Assembly: GCA_947650365.1 (NCBI GenBank)
Contig: OX393551.1
Coordinates: 4,470,001-4,534,000, forward strand
Reading direction: 5' to 3'
DNA: 64,000 nucleotides
Source: Chamaelirium japonicum
Lineage: Eukaryota; Streptophyta; Magnoliopsida; Liliales; Melanthiaceae
In this document: positions 52,685-64,000 of the stretch, one piece after another
How positions within the stretch are numbered: the stretch's first letter is position 1
How the letters are laid out: each line of letters opens with the position of its first letter
The notes under the pieces: model-generated
The model's database searches: none
Seen by the model: only the letters and a program-made list of their open reading frames with translations
What the model was told of the DNA's origin: nothing
Translations under genes and position numbers: made by a program

Positions 52685-54633
52685 TGTTGGAATTGGATCC
52701 GCTAATCAGAGTCGCAGCGGAAGCAAAAAGAAAGATCCGAAGATCATACGGTGTATGTTTCATTATGATTATGCTATAAAACAATCTACATGCAAATCTA
52801 CAATCATAGCATATGTGCGGACACCCTAGAGGCATACTACGATCTACGGAAGACATGCATGCATCTAGTTAGGTGTTTAGATTCATCATACCTTATGGAT
52901 CTATGATCCGGAGATGACAGAACGATGAAGAACCGCACTTGAATCGCAAGGGAAACTGTCGGATAGCACCTTGTCCTTTGCGAATTGAAGAATCCTCGAA
53001 ATCCCGTCTCTGAGTGCAAGGATTTCGAGCCGACGGAGGAATCCGTTGCGAAGACGATGGCGAGCCGCGAGATCTCCTCCTCTCTCTTTCTCTTCTTCTC
53101 CTTCCTTTCTCTTCCTTCTCCCTTCTTCTTCCTCTCTTTTCCTTGGCCGAAACCACAAGGAAGAGGACTAGGGGTCGGATTTTTGGAGGAGAGGGGGAAG
53201 CACCATTGGGCCGGCCCCTCCCTCTCCCTATTCCTATATAGGGTCGGTCTCCCATGGCTCCAAGGAGGCTTGGGCCGGCCCCTAGGTGGATAGGGATAAG
53301 GGGGGGCGGTTTTTAGGTTATTTCGATGTCTATCGTGAAGCCTGGACGAAAATGTCCTCCACGAAAAGCGGAAAACTGAAAGAGAGACTGAGTAAGGTGC
53401 GCTACTCGGAATCGAGTTCCGTCAGCGTCTATGAGCTTCTGGAATTATTCCGCTCATTTTAAGATCCATATTCAATATGTTCTGAGCCATATTTCAGTAT
53501 TTACCAAAATACCCCTACGGCCCGTAACATATGTGAATTAGGTTCTTAGGCTCCGGGCTTGCGCTCCATCGTGCTACTTCGCATCCAACGTATCCAACTA
53601 GGTCAGGGAACAATTCCTATACGCAACGACAAGGTGGAACCTTCAGGGTTCGGGATCTCTAGCTCCAACCGGATCCCTGATTAACTATTCCGGTGACACA
53701 CCGAAAGTTTTGTTAATCAGCCCTAATCCGATTAACCCGCGTAGCCACCCAGAGTACGACGCGAGTTGAACTCTAGTAATCCTAAACTTATGTTACTTCC
53801 TCGTAACCCTATTCTCTACTATACTCCGATAATCCTTAGTCCCTCCTATTACTGGTGCCATGATACGACTCGGGCGGTGGGGAGCACCGTCAGATCCCGA
53901 TCGATCATCTGACTAGAAATTGATGACTTGTCATCTATAACACCACACACCTTCCGGTGCTATGCCTAGCATCCGGAACATCGTCAGTCATAGTGACAAC
54001 CACCAGGCCTGGGTTAACTATGTGGACAGATTGACTCATCAAAACGTACCCATCCAACACTGAACGTTGGATAACCTGTAGGGATTACATGTCACTCAAG
54101 CGCCAGCCGGGTAACCTAACATACCGTGGTATTGGACTATGGAAGGTCCACACACGTTGGCACATCAAAGCACCACACAACTGGTTGGCCCAATGAACAT
54201 AGTCCCTCAGGGTTAAGGACAGATTATCTATAGTAGTAAGACAGTTTATGCACCAGTGTCTGAATCACTGAGCTGTGCACCATCTTGGTTCCTGTTCAAC
54301 ACGATCATCGTACTTGGTCAGGTGAAAGGGAATCCCGCGTTCCCGTGGTAGAGACTTCACCGCATCCTCTGCCTGCCAACAGCTTGTTCTCGGTGAAGCG
54401 ACCGGTATCACCTAAGCTGTGAACTAGTTCTAGGTCTACACAGAACTGGTCCACTAGGTCTCCCAAGGATGGATCCTCCATGCGCCTCAGTGGCCTACTG
54501 TGTTCCCTAGGGTCCTTTTATTATATGAGTATTATCATACACCACAGTAGTATTCTAATTAAAGCAATAACAAAAGTCATCTTTATTAATGTTAATACAG
54601 AAAATCCACGCTAAGGACAGACAAGCTATAACA
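52685..54633 (-). repeat. Copy C 3' LTR
   Basis: 1949 bp, TGTTGGAATT to CTATAACA. A minus-strand TATA-like CCTATATAGG lies at about 53233-53242. Confidence 0.95.
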
Positions 54634-54645
54634 ATCTCCCACTTG
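54634..54645 (-). other. Copy C polypurine tract
   Basis: The minus strand reads CAAGTGGGAGAT immediately before the 3' LTR, the same as in copy B. Confidence 0.75.
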
Positions 54646-54647
54646 AC

Positions 54648-57600
54648 CTAGCGGGGAACTACAGTCTTAACTCCCATGGCATCCACGTGCTTCTCAAAAG
54701 CCTTGGTCGGTAACGCCTTTGTGAAAGGGTCCGCCATGTTATCTGCAGACGCTACCTGAGTCACTGCAACCTCCCCTCGCTTCTGCAAGTCCCGGATAAT
54801 GTAGTATTTTCGCTTGATATGCTTGCTCTTCTAGTGATATCTTGGCTCCTTGGATTGTGCTACCGCTCCACTATTATCACAGTAAAGGACAATAGGATCT
54901 TGAGCACCCGGTACGTATCCTAAGTCCGTGAGGAACTTCTTGAGCCACACCGCCTCCTTAGCTGCTTCGCACGCCGCAACGTACTCAGCCTCTGTCATCG
55001 AATCCGCGATGCATCCCTGCTTCACGCTCCTCCAACTGACAGCTCCTCCTCCTAATGAAAACATAAACCCTGACGTCGATCTCCTGGATTCCGGATCTGA
55101 CGCAAAGTCAGAATCCGTATATCCAATCGGCATCAGTTCCTGTGAAGAGTAAACTAACTTATAATCTCTCGTCCTACGGAAATACTTGAGTATACTTTTC
55201 ACAGCAGTCCAGTGCCCTGGACCCGGATTTGATTGATACCTGCCCATTATGCCTACTGCATAGCATATATCTGGTCTCGTGCACTGCATAGCATACATCA
55301 GACTCCCTACAGCCGAAGTATAAGGTATCTTCTGTATCTCTGCCCTTTTCTCAGGAGTCTTAGGACCCTGATCCTTGGACAATTTCATTCCATGTCTGAA
55401 TGGAACCAGTCCCTTCTTGGAGTTATTCATACTGAATCTGACCAAGATAGTATCTATGTAGGCTGACTATGACAGCGAGAGAATCTTGTTCTGCCGATCT
55501 CGAGTTACCTTGATCCCCAGAACATAACTCGCTTCACCCAGGTCTTTCATGTCAAATTGAGAGGATAACCACACCTTCAATGTAGACAACGTTCCAACAT
55601 CATTTCCAATGAGCAGGATATCGTCTACGTAAAGCACTAAAAAAATTACTGCAGTCTTATCACTCCTTTTATAAACACATAGTTCATACACGTTCTGTTC
55701 AAATCCATAAGACTGGATAGCCTGATCAAAACGCATGTTCCAACTTCTGGATGCTTGCTTCAGTCCATAAATGGACCTTTGCAACTTGCACACCAGACCT
55801 TCCTGACCTTTTGCAACAAAGTCTGGAGGCTGAGACATGTAGATATCTTCTTCCAAATCTCCATTGAGGAATACAGTCTTGACGTCCATTTGCCAGATCT
55901 CCCAATCATAATGGGCTGCAATGGACAAGAGGATCTGGATAGACTTAAGCATAGCTACTGGCGAAAAGGTTTCGTCATACTTACACCCAATAGGTTTAAT
56001 GTTGTGAGGTGGTATTACAAGTATCCAGACCGAGTTTTGGGACATCGATGTCAGTTCTGCCTCCATGGCTTCCTGCCATACTGCATGGTCAGAGGATACC
56101 ATCGCTTCGTCATAGTTCAGGGGATCATCCTCCTGAAACTCTGGATCCACCATAAAGGCTTCTCTAATGTATCTATCAGGAGCACTTGTGGTCCTCCCAC
56201 TGCGACGAGCCTGCGGTGGTTCCAAAGGAGTCGATTCTATAGTATCGTTAATCTTAGTGGTATCGGCTCCCACTATGTTTTCTGTCTGCGTACTCCCATC
56301 AGTACCAAGCAATTCTTCAAGAACTACTTTACTGGTAGGCTTATGGTCTATTAAATAATCCTGCTCCAGGAATACGGCGTTCATCGAGACGATAACCTTT
56401 CTATCCTTAGGATCATAAAATAAACCACCCTTTGTCCCTTTTGGATACCCAACGAACAGACATACCTTAGTTTTTGACTCCATCTTATTTCGCTTATCCT
56501 TCCGCATATGTGCTGGACAACCCTAAATCCTAAAGTGTTGTAGGCTTGGCTTTCGCTTCAACCACAGCTCCCAAGGAGTTAGGGGTACTGACTTTGATGG
56601 AACAAAGTTCAAAGTATATACTACCGTTTCTAGGACATATCCCCAAAAACTAGATGGCAAGGTTGCATAACTCATCATAGTCCGAACCATGTCTAACAAA
56701 GTTCAGTTTCTCCTCTCAGATACACCGTTTTGCTGTGGTGTCCCTGGTGCAGTCAACTAGGATACGATCCTATGCTCACGCAGGTACCCAATAAATTCAT
56801 CCGATAGATATTCGCCTCCTCGATCCGATCGAAGAGACTTGATACTTTTACCCGTCTGCTTTTCTGCTTCAGCTCTGAACTCCTTGAACTTATCAAAGGA
56901 TTCAGACTTCCGCCACATTAGGTATATGTATCCAAACCTCGAGTGATCATCCGTGAAGGTGATGAAATACTCGAAGCCTCCTATAGCACGGATACTTATG
57001 GGCCCACATACATCAGTGTGTACCAACTTTAATACCTCCTTAGATCTACTACCATTGGCTTGGAAAGATCTTTTAGTCATCTTGCCTTCCAGGCAAGACT
57101 CACACGTCGGTAGGCTTTCTGAAACATCTGGACTTAAGAGTCCTACCTTAACCAACCTGTGAATCATGTCTGAGGCTATGTGTCCAAGCCTTAGATGCCA
57201 AAGGAGTGTTGGATTATCTGAGGGATTTTTCCTTTTAGATAAATTAATCACACAAGCTTCAGTTATGTTATCCTACTTATGATTGGAGTTAATTACATAG
57301 AGACCATTCTGTATCTTTCCCTTACAAACAAAGGAAACATTTAATTTAATTAACACACCAGAAGCATCAAATAAAACTGAAAAACCTTCATTATTCAATA
57401 AGGAAACAGAAATTAAGTTTCGTCTCAAGGACGGTACATAAAGTATGTCTTTAAGTAATAAACTTCTTCCATCAAGGAACTGCAAGACGACATCTCCAAC
57501 TGCTTCAGCCTCTGTCACGGCCTCAGTTCTCATGCTTAGGATTATCTCCCCATCACCCAGTTTTCTTGTCTCCTTGAACCCCTGCAAATTATTGCAAACA

Positions 57601-58505
57601 TGGTTAGTGGAACTAAAATCTACAATCCATGAAACTGGAGAACAATTGGATGCTACAAGGGATTCCACTATGTGGATTTGAGATATACATGTCTCAGCCT
57701 TCTTGGGAGCCGTGCGGCAGTCGCCCTTCCAGTGCCCCTTCTTGTCGCATCGAAAACATTTTCCTTTGGGCTTTGTCGGACCATTCTGCTTAGGAACCTG
57801 CAACTGCACCTGGCCTATCTTCACGGGCTTCTTAGACTTTCTTTTCTGAAATTTGCCTTTGGCTTTCAGAGAAGAATTTTACTCCACGTTCAGGGATTGG
57901 GCTCCTGCCTTCATCCTATCCTCTACCGCCTGGAGCGCCGCTAGGAGCTCTGCGTTAGACATCTCCAACCGGTTAAGGTTAAAGTTGGTAACGAAGCCCT
58001 CAAACGCTCCTGACAGAGACGTGAGGAAAATGTCGGTCTGGATCTCTGCATCCAAGATGACATCGAAGGAACCAAGCTCGTTCACATAGCCAAACAATTT
58101 TAGCATATGATCCCGAACTAAAGTCCCCTCTGCCATCTTCGTGGACACCAATTTCTTGATGGTCAGGTAACGAGTTACCCGACTACGACCCTCGAATATT
58201 TCCTTTAGGTAGAGCATCATGTCTGAACCAAAGGCCATGTCTTTGACTTGCTTCTGAAGGACGGTCTGTAACGATGTCACTATGTAGCACTTGCACATCT
58301 CATCAGTATCTAACCAGTCTTTCCATTCCTTCAACTGGGCCTCAGTTGCACTTGGTCCCGGCATGGCCGGTTGAGGGGTACTTAGGGCAATTGTGTGTTT
58401 GCCAACCCTTAGGATGAGCATTAGGTTACGCTTCTAGTCCTCGTAGTTTGGTCCCGTAAGTTTGTTATCATTAAGTATGGAGGTAAGGGGGTCGAGCTTG
58501 GTCAT
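54648..58505 (-). pseudogene. Copy C gag-pol: one frame with seven nonsense codons
   Basis: From ATG 58503-58505 to stop 54648-54650 the sequence stays in one reading frame (1286 codons). Premature stops, compared with A and B: 58434 (Trp), 57879 (Arg), 57273 (Gln), 56757 (Gln), 56523 (Trp), 55467 (Gln), 54831 (Gln). Domains in order are gag, CCHC knuckle CFRCDKKGHWKGDC (about 57730), protease with the D-S-G Asp kept but Gly read as Phe (VDFSST), integrase, reverse transcriptase with YVDD at about 55618-55630, and RNase H (55445-54831). A 96-bp in-frame deletion at 55979/55980 removes the RT K-A-R-L-V-A-K-G region. The frame is otherwise free of indels, so decay was almost wholly by substitution. 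Confidence 0.93.
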
Positions 58506-60443
58506 GATTTCTGTAAACAATGGTTTAAAGCAATAGTTAGGGTCTACTACAATCTATTTCAAGGAATTTAGAAATAGATAATGTCTACTCAAGCCGCTAT
58601 GTCTTCACTACCTCAAGTGGAGACATCAAGGAATCTAAATTCCCTGGGCTCGAGCACTGAGACTATCGGCCTTGAATTGGAGACAGCATCTCGGTAAGAG
58701 CATGCAACCGCTTCTGCCAACGGAGTTTTTATGACCCAGTCTTCATCAGAATTACCCATGGTAAACTGAAAGACCTCCCAGTCTCCTTTTGGCCAGCTTT
58801 ATGTGACCCGCGTGCGCAGCAACAACAGCTTCACACAAGCTTTCGGATGCTTCCCACAAATCTAGGTGGTGTCGGCAGGGGGGTTCATAGGCTCCTGCGG
58901 TGCAGGAAAAAAAAAACCGTCACCCACTGCCACCAGCATCCTCCATGTCCCGAAGGAAACCACTAGGCGAACCAGCATGGAAGGAAACACAGCTCTCATC
59001 CGGTGGGAATATCAAACTGCGTACCTCCCACCCAGACCCTTAGCCGGTTGATTGTGGAGGCCAGGGGCTCCCCTTTAGAGGGAACCTCTTACACATCCCT
59101 TCTTTATGAGGTTTTATGCATATCTAGATAGGTCATGACCTCCTAGACTTAGACCCTGGTCTACCGTGCTCCCACTAGGATTACAAACCCTCCCACAAAG
59201 TATTAGTATCCTCGGAAAATATCATAGTCCCTACCTTGAATACTCAGCTTTCACCTTTCTTGCAAGGATCACATTACATAGATTCCAAGGATCCCGATAC
59301 TTCACTAGTTTGCCCATAATCCTAAGATCTGGAGCCTAGCCTAAGGTTAACGTGGAAAGGACTCCCTCTACGATGACGCCTCATTCACAATTTGATGCCT
59401 GATGTCATAGTAGACCTCATCTCATTACAGGTTTCGATGCTGGCCAAATAGGGACATCCGACAACCTCCGCCGGACCTCAACCTAATGGTGGCATAACCA
59501 AATCGTGATGAGTTCATACTATCATCAAACGTCATCTAGAAACGGGTATCACACAGTGAAATCCTAACCTAACACTGTCGCTAGGACCACGTGGGGAAAG
59601 GGCATCCCACTAGGGTTATCATACTTCTTATGGAGACATTAGTTAATTATCTCTAAACAAATCTAACACTGTGTCTATCTCGGTGCACAGTACTTGGCTA
59701 CCTGAACTACCACGAGGGCGGTTACCGCCTTTCCTTTTAGCTAGCCATCGAATTCGCACGTGTTAGAACCATTTAGAGACATCGATGAATCCATAAGCTT
59801 AGTACTAACCCTAAGCCTGATCTAGAGACAAACTCACAAGCAAGATAATAAAATTATCACCCCTAAACAATAAGTAAAGAGAATCAACAGAAAAACATCT
59901 AAACTGAATCAAGTCCAGGGTCCGACCCCTGAACCTGAATAGCACAGCCAAGATATCCTGCTCTTCCGTTCTGCACGATCTCTGACGACGATCCCCATCA
60001 TCGCCAACGTGCACGCTTTTGCCAGGTCTTTGCATGCCATGGTACCGCTTGCCCGAACCGTGGATGAAGCATCATCTCCTTCTTTCTGTGACCGAAAAAC
60101 TAACACGCTCCGAGCAAATGCTCGTTCGTGTACAATTTCGCTAGAAAGAAAAGGAAACAATCCTAGAAAACTGGCTAGGAAACCGAGGATGGTCAAACCC
60201 CACCCTCGCCCATCTAGAGCCTTAAAATCCACAAACAATAATAATCAATGCAAAAATTAAATCCAGGGTCCGACCCCTGGATGCATGCAATCACAGATTA
60301 CTATTCAGCGCGGCACTTGCAAAAAGACGATACATAGCACAATCCATATGCATGATCTACGCCGAACACCAACGAAAACATATGCCATCATATATTCACA
60401 TGATGTTTTCACGAATTCATGCATGAAACTTACACCAAAGCGT
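58506..60443 (-). other. Copy C untranslated leader
   Basis: 1.94 kb, collinear with the copy A leader and partly with that of B. No credible frame. Includes the GGGTCCGACCCCTG motif near 59919 and again near 60267, also present in the A and B leaders. Confidence 0.7.
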
Positions 60444-60455
60444 GCTCTGATACCA
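60444..60455 (-). other. Copy C primer-binding site, tRNA-Met
   Basis: The minus strand reads TGGTATCAGAGC two bases inside the 5' LTR. Confidence 0.92.
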
Positions 60456-60457
60456 AT

Positions 60458-62421
60458 TGTTGGAATTGGATCCGCTAATCAGAGTCACAGGGAAGCAAAA
60501 AGAAAGATCCAAAGATCATACGGTGTATGTTTCATTATGATTACGCTATAAAACAATCTACATGCAAATCTACAATCATAGCATATGTGCCGAACCCTAG
60601 AGGCATACTACGATCTACGGAAGACATGCATGCATCTAGTTAGGTGTTTAGATTCATCATACCGTATGGATCTATGATTTGGAGATGATGGAACGATGAA
60701 GAACCGTACTTGAATCGTAAGGGAAACTGTCGGATAGCACCTTGTCCTTTGCGAATTGAAGAATCTTCGAAATCCCGTCTCTGAGTGCAAGAATTTCGAG
60801 CCGACGGAGGAATCCGTTGCGAAGACGATGGCGAGCCGCGAGATCTCCTCCTCCTCTCTCTCTATTCTTCTCCTTCCTTCCTTTTCCTTCTCCCTTCTTC
60901 TTCCTCTCTTTTCCTTGGCCGAAACCACAAGGAGGAGGACTAGGGGTCGGATTTTTGGAGGAGAGGGGGAAGCACCATTGGGCCGACCCCTCCCTCTCCC
61001 TATTCCTATATAGGGTCGGTCTCCCATGGCTCCAAGGAGGCTTGGGCCGACCCCTAGGTTGATAGGGATAAGGGGGGGGGGGGGGGGGGGGGGGCAGTTT
61101 TTAGGTTATTCCGATGTCTATCGTGAAGCCTGGATGAAAACGCCCTTCACGAAAAGCAGAAAACTGAAAGAGAGACTGAGTGAGGTGCGCTACTCGGAAT
61201 CGAGTTCCGTTAGCGCCTATGAGCTCCTGGAATTATTCTGCTCATTTTAAGATCCATATTCAATGTGTTCTGAGCCATATTTCAGTATTTACCAAAATAC
61301 CCCTATGGCCCGTAACACACGTGAATTAGGTTCTTAGGCTCCGGGCTTGCGCTCCATCGCGCTACTTCACATCCAACGTATCCAACTAGGTCGGGGAACA
61401 ATTCCTATATGCAACGACAGGGTGGAACCTTCAGGGTTCAGGATCTCTAGCTCCAACTGGATCCCTGATTAACTATTCTGGTGACACACCGAAAGTTCCG
61501 TTAATCAGCCCTAATCCGATTAACCCGTGTAGCCACCTAGAGTGCGACGCGAGTTGAACTCTAGTGATCCTAAACTTATGTTACTCCCTCGTAACCCTGT
61601 TCTCTACTATACTCCGATAATCCTTAGTCCCTCTTATTACTGGTGCCATGATACAACTCGAGCGGTGGGGAGCACTGTCAGATCCCGATCGATCATCTGA
61701 CTAGGAATTGATGACTTGTCATCTATAACACCACACACCTTCCGGTGCTATGCCTAGCATCCGGAACGTCATCAGTCATACTGACAACCACCAGGCCTGG
61801 GTTAACTGTGTGGACAGATTGACTCATCAAAACGCACCCATCCAACACTGGACGTTGGATAACCTGTAGGGATTACATGTCACTCAAGCGCCAGCCGGGT
61901 AACCCAACGTACCATGGTATTGGACTATGGAAGGTCCGCACACGTTGGCACATCAAAGCACCACACAACTGGTTGGCCCAGTGAACATGGTCCCTTAGGG
62001 TTAAGGACAGATTATCTATAGTAGTAAGACAGTTTATACACCAGTGTCTGAATCACTGAGCTGTGCACCGTCTTGGTTCCTGTTCAACATGATCATCGTG
62101 CTTGGTCAGGTGAATGGGAATCCCACGTTCCCGTGGTGGAGACTTCACCACATCCTCTACCTGCCAACAGCTTGTTCTCGGTGAAGCGATCGGCATCACC
62201 TAAGCTGTGAACTAGTTCTAGGTCTACACAGAACTGGTCCACTGGGTCTCCCAAGCATGGATCCTCCATGCGCCTTAGTGGCCTACTGTATTTCCTAGGG
62301 TCCTTTTATTATATGAGTATTATCATACACCACAGTAGTATTATAATTAAAGCAATAACCAAAGTCATCTTTATTAATATTAATACAGAAAATCCACGCT
62401 AAGGACACACGAGCTACAACA
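60458..62421 (-). repeat. Copy C 5' LTR
   Basis: 1964 bp. It carries a run of about 23 G at 61072-61094 where the partner LTR has 7, which accounts for most of the length difference. TATA-like CCTATATAGG on the minus strand at about 61006-61015. Confidence 0.95.
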
Positions 62422-62426
62422 CAGGG

Positions 62427-63690
62427 TTGGTGTTCCAGGTCAGAGCTTGGCATTGCTGGTTGTCCAATCGCCAGATTTTTGCCCGGCTCGAGTAAGGTTT
62501 GGTGGCGTGCACTAGGCTACGCCGAAACTAGGCTTGCCCGATGTTGGTTCTAGGCTGATTGCAGCCACAATCTACACAAAGGTGGGGCACATTTTCAACC
62601 GGCATAATGTGCATGGGGTTGGAGATGGAACCAACACTGAAAGGGTTTGGGCTTGGCCGGTTGTATAGCCAATGACTACCTGGCCGGCCGACAACGGCCG
62701 CTTAAAAGGGAAAGGTGACAAGGGGGCAAGGTTGGTTGGATCGGGCCTTGCCGGCTATACAGCCGCCGGCCACCGGGCACAAGGCATTGTAGTTGCGGCG
62801 TGGGAAGGTAGGGATGGTCGAGGACGCCGTGCAATGGCATGGAAGCATTGCTACTAATTCTATATGAAAGTTTAGACTTATAATAAATAAAATTACCAAT
62901 ATGCCCTCATTATTATTATTATTATTATTTTCGGATCCAGCCATGGTGCATTATTGTGATAAATCGCCTCTGAAGGGTTGGTGGTTGGCATTGCCTGTAG
63001 CTCGGTCACCGGTCATACTACCGGTGGTCGTCACAATGGCAAAATGAAAGACAAAAGAAGTAATGGCATGTAGCTGGTGGTTGTCAGCTCAAGGGGCTTG
63101 GTCTAGCTTCGTTGGTTGCACAACCGTCGGCCACCGGGCCGACAGCCATGGTTGCAACAGGGCGGAGCCTACCGGGGTTGGGGTCGGCTGGATTCACACA
63201 AAGAAAAAGGAAAGAAAGAGAGAACAGGGGAGGGGCTGACCGTTCAGTCGGGGGAGGTTCGTCGATTCCGGCAGCTCCTCCTCCGACCAACACGCGGCAT
63301 ACCATAGGGGACGAGAGATTGAACGGGAGAGACCGGGGAGCATTAGGGGGTCTGGCTAGGCTGTTCAAGGGGGAGGGGCTGTCGGCTGCGGCTGGTTCCT
63401 CCTCCTCCTTGCACTAGATCGCGTGTTCACCTCTGCTCCGGCTGCGGCACGTCAAACACCACAAAGAGGGAGAGAGAGAGAGAGGGGTAGATCTGGAGGG
63501 GGAGAGGGAGAGATCGGAGGAGCGCAAGGGGTCGGGTCCGGGTTTTAAAAAGGAGGGGGGCGGCTGGTAGGGTAGAAGGGGGGGCTGCTAGGGTAGAGGG
63601 GGGCGGCGGATAGGGGAGAGGGGGGCAACGGATAGGGGAGAGGGGGGCGACAGATGGGTAGGGAAGTCAAGGGGGGCGACTGTGATGGGT

Positions 63691-63725
<35 letters not shown>

Positions 63726-63843
63726 CGGCTGATGGTGGGAGGGGATGGGTCGGGTTAGGTGTGAGATGGGGAGAGAGATCCGAGAGAGGGGAGATGAGAT
63801 CGGGTGAGAGGGAGAGAGATCCGAGTGAGAGGGAGAGAAATCT

Positions 63844-63900
<57 letters not shown>

Positions 63901-64000
63901 AAGAAAGAAAAAGGGGTGGCTGGGTGGGTTTGGGGTCGGGTCGGGTCGGGTTCGGGTTAGGGATGAAGAGAGATAGAGAGGGAGAGGGTCGGCTGTTGGG
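62427..64000. other. G-rich low-complexity stretch, no recognised gene
   Basis: Repeated CGGCCACCGGGC-type segments near 62765 and 63130, an ATT repeat near 62910, tandem GGATAGGGGAGAGGGGGGC units near 63607-63650, and GA repeats at 63690-63722 and 63850-63905. Frames here (for example 63112-63417) are Gly/Arg/Pro-rich without domains. Confidence 0.55.

Larger units (their letters stand above)
52685..62421 (-). mobile_element. Ty1/copia LTR retrotransposon, copy C, complete in structure
   Basis: 9737 bp, flanked by a perfect 5-bp target duplication CAGGG (52680-52684 and 62422-62426). Order in element orientation: 5' LTR (60458-62421), tRNA-Met primer site, 1.94-kb leader, gag-pol, polypurine tract, 3' LTR (52685-54633). 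The LTRs differ clearly more than those of copy B, so C is older. Same family as copy A. Confidence 0.95.

Noticed and set aside
53014-53293. Ser/Leu-rich plus frames near 53.0-53.3 kb (and 60.8-61.1 kb)
   Set aside because: The same frames appear in both LTRs of copy C, so they are LTR pyrimidine-rich sequence and not a gene.
55755-56354. 199-codon plus-strand frame inside copy C
   Set aside because: Antisense shadow of the copia polyprotein; the minus strand reads integrase, linker and RT motifs.
63112-63976. Gly/Arg-rich and Arg-Glu-repeat frames at the right end
   Set aside because: Driven by G-rich and GA-repeat sequence, with no domain or splice structure.

Overview
This window is repeat-dominated plant nuclear DNA, almost certainly from a flowering plant with an expanded genome. 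The evidence is nested Ty1/copia LTR retrotransposons primed by initiator tRNA-Met, Ty3/gypsy-type LTR remnants, LINE fragments, hAT- and Mutator-like miniature elements, long (TA)n, (CT)n and (GA)n arrays, and one intron-containing plant gene. I cannot name the species. No rRNA, tRNA, CRISPR or bacterial feature was seen.

Layout. 1-8544: a decayed copia element (copy A, minus strand) cut by the window edge. It carries a tandem duplication of its gag-protease region and has lost RNase H. 8545-about 12130: a gypsy-like remnant with a broken gag and minisatellite-rich LTR-like DNA. 13152-13920: a hAT-like miniature element with a perfect 8-bp target duplication. 13970-14372: a foldback element. 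14484-24647: copia copy B, structurally complete (10.2 kb, 2.2-kb LTRs, perfect 5-bp target duplication), with two nonsense codons and one frameshift near its 3' end. 25820-30150: an old copia gag split by element E, a 3.25-kb copia derivative that lacks reverse transcriptase and RNase H. 30387-33100: the only convincing host gene, a four-coding-exon SURNod19-family gene on the minus strand. Its likely promoter lies at about 36.76 kb, beyond a 3.6-kb 5'-UTR intron that holds LINE debris.

37391-45562 is the most unusual part. Palindromic (foldback) elements are strung together by (TA)n arrays, ten of them in an unbroken chain from 37391 to 43163 and an eleventh copy at 45 kb. Most share a core in which one motif occurs four times in alternating orientation around a conserved centre, while their outer ends differ. 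One carries an unrelated GC-rich insert and one was hit by a solo LTR.

46170-46785 holds two Mutator-like miniature elements. 48019-49919 is a 1.9-kb solo LTR with an exact 73-bp minisatellite. 52685-62421 is copia copy C (9.7 kb, perfect target duplication). Its whole gag-pol stays in one frame but is broken by seven nonsense codons, all explained by G:C to A:T changes. 62427-64000 is G-rich, low-complexity DNA with no recognised gene.

A, B and C are one broad lineage: gag-pol layout, long non-coding leader, tRNA-Met primer site and polypurine tract are alike. A and C share LTR sequence, and B is a sister family. Apart from the SURNod19 gene, the content reflects layers of insertion, internal deletion, LTR-LTR recombination and mutational decay.
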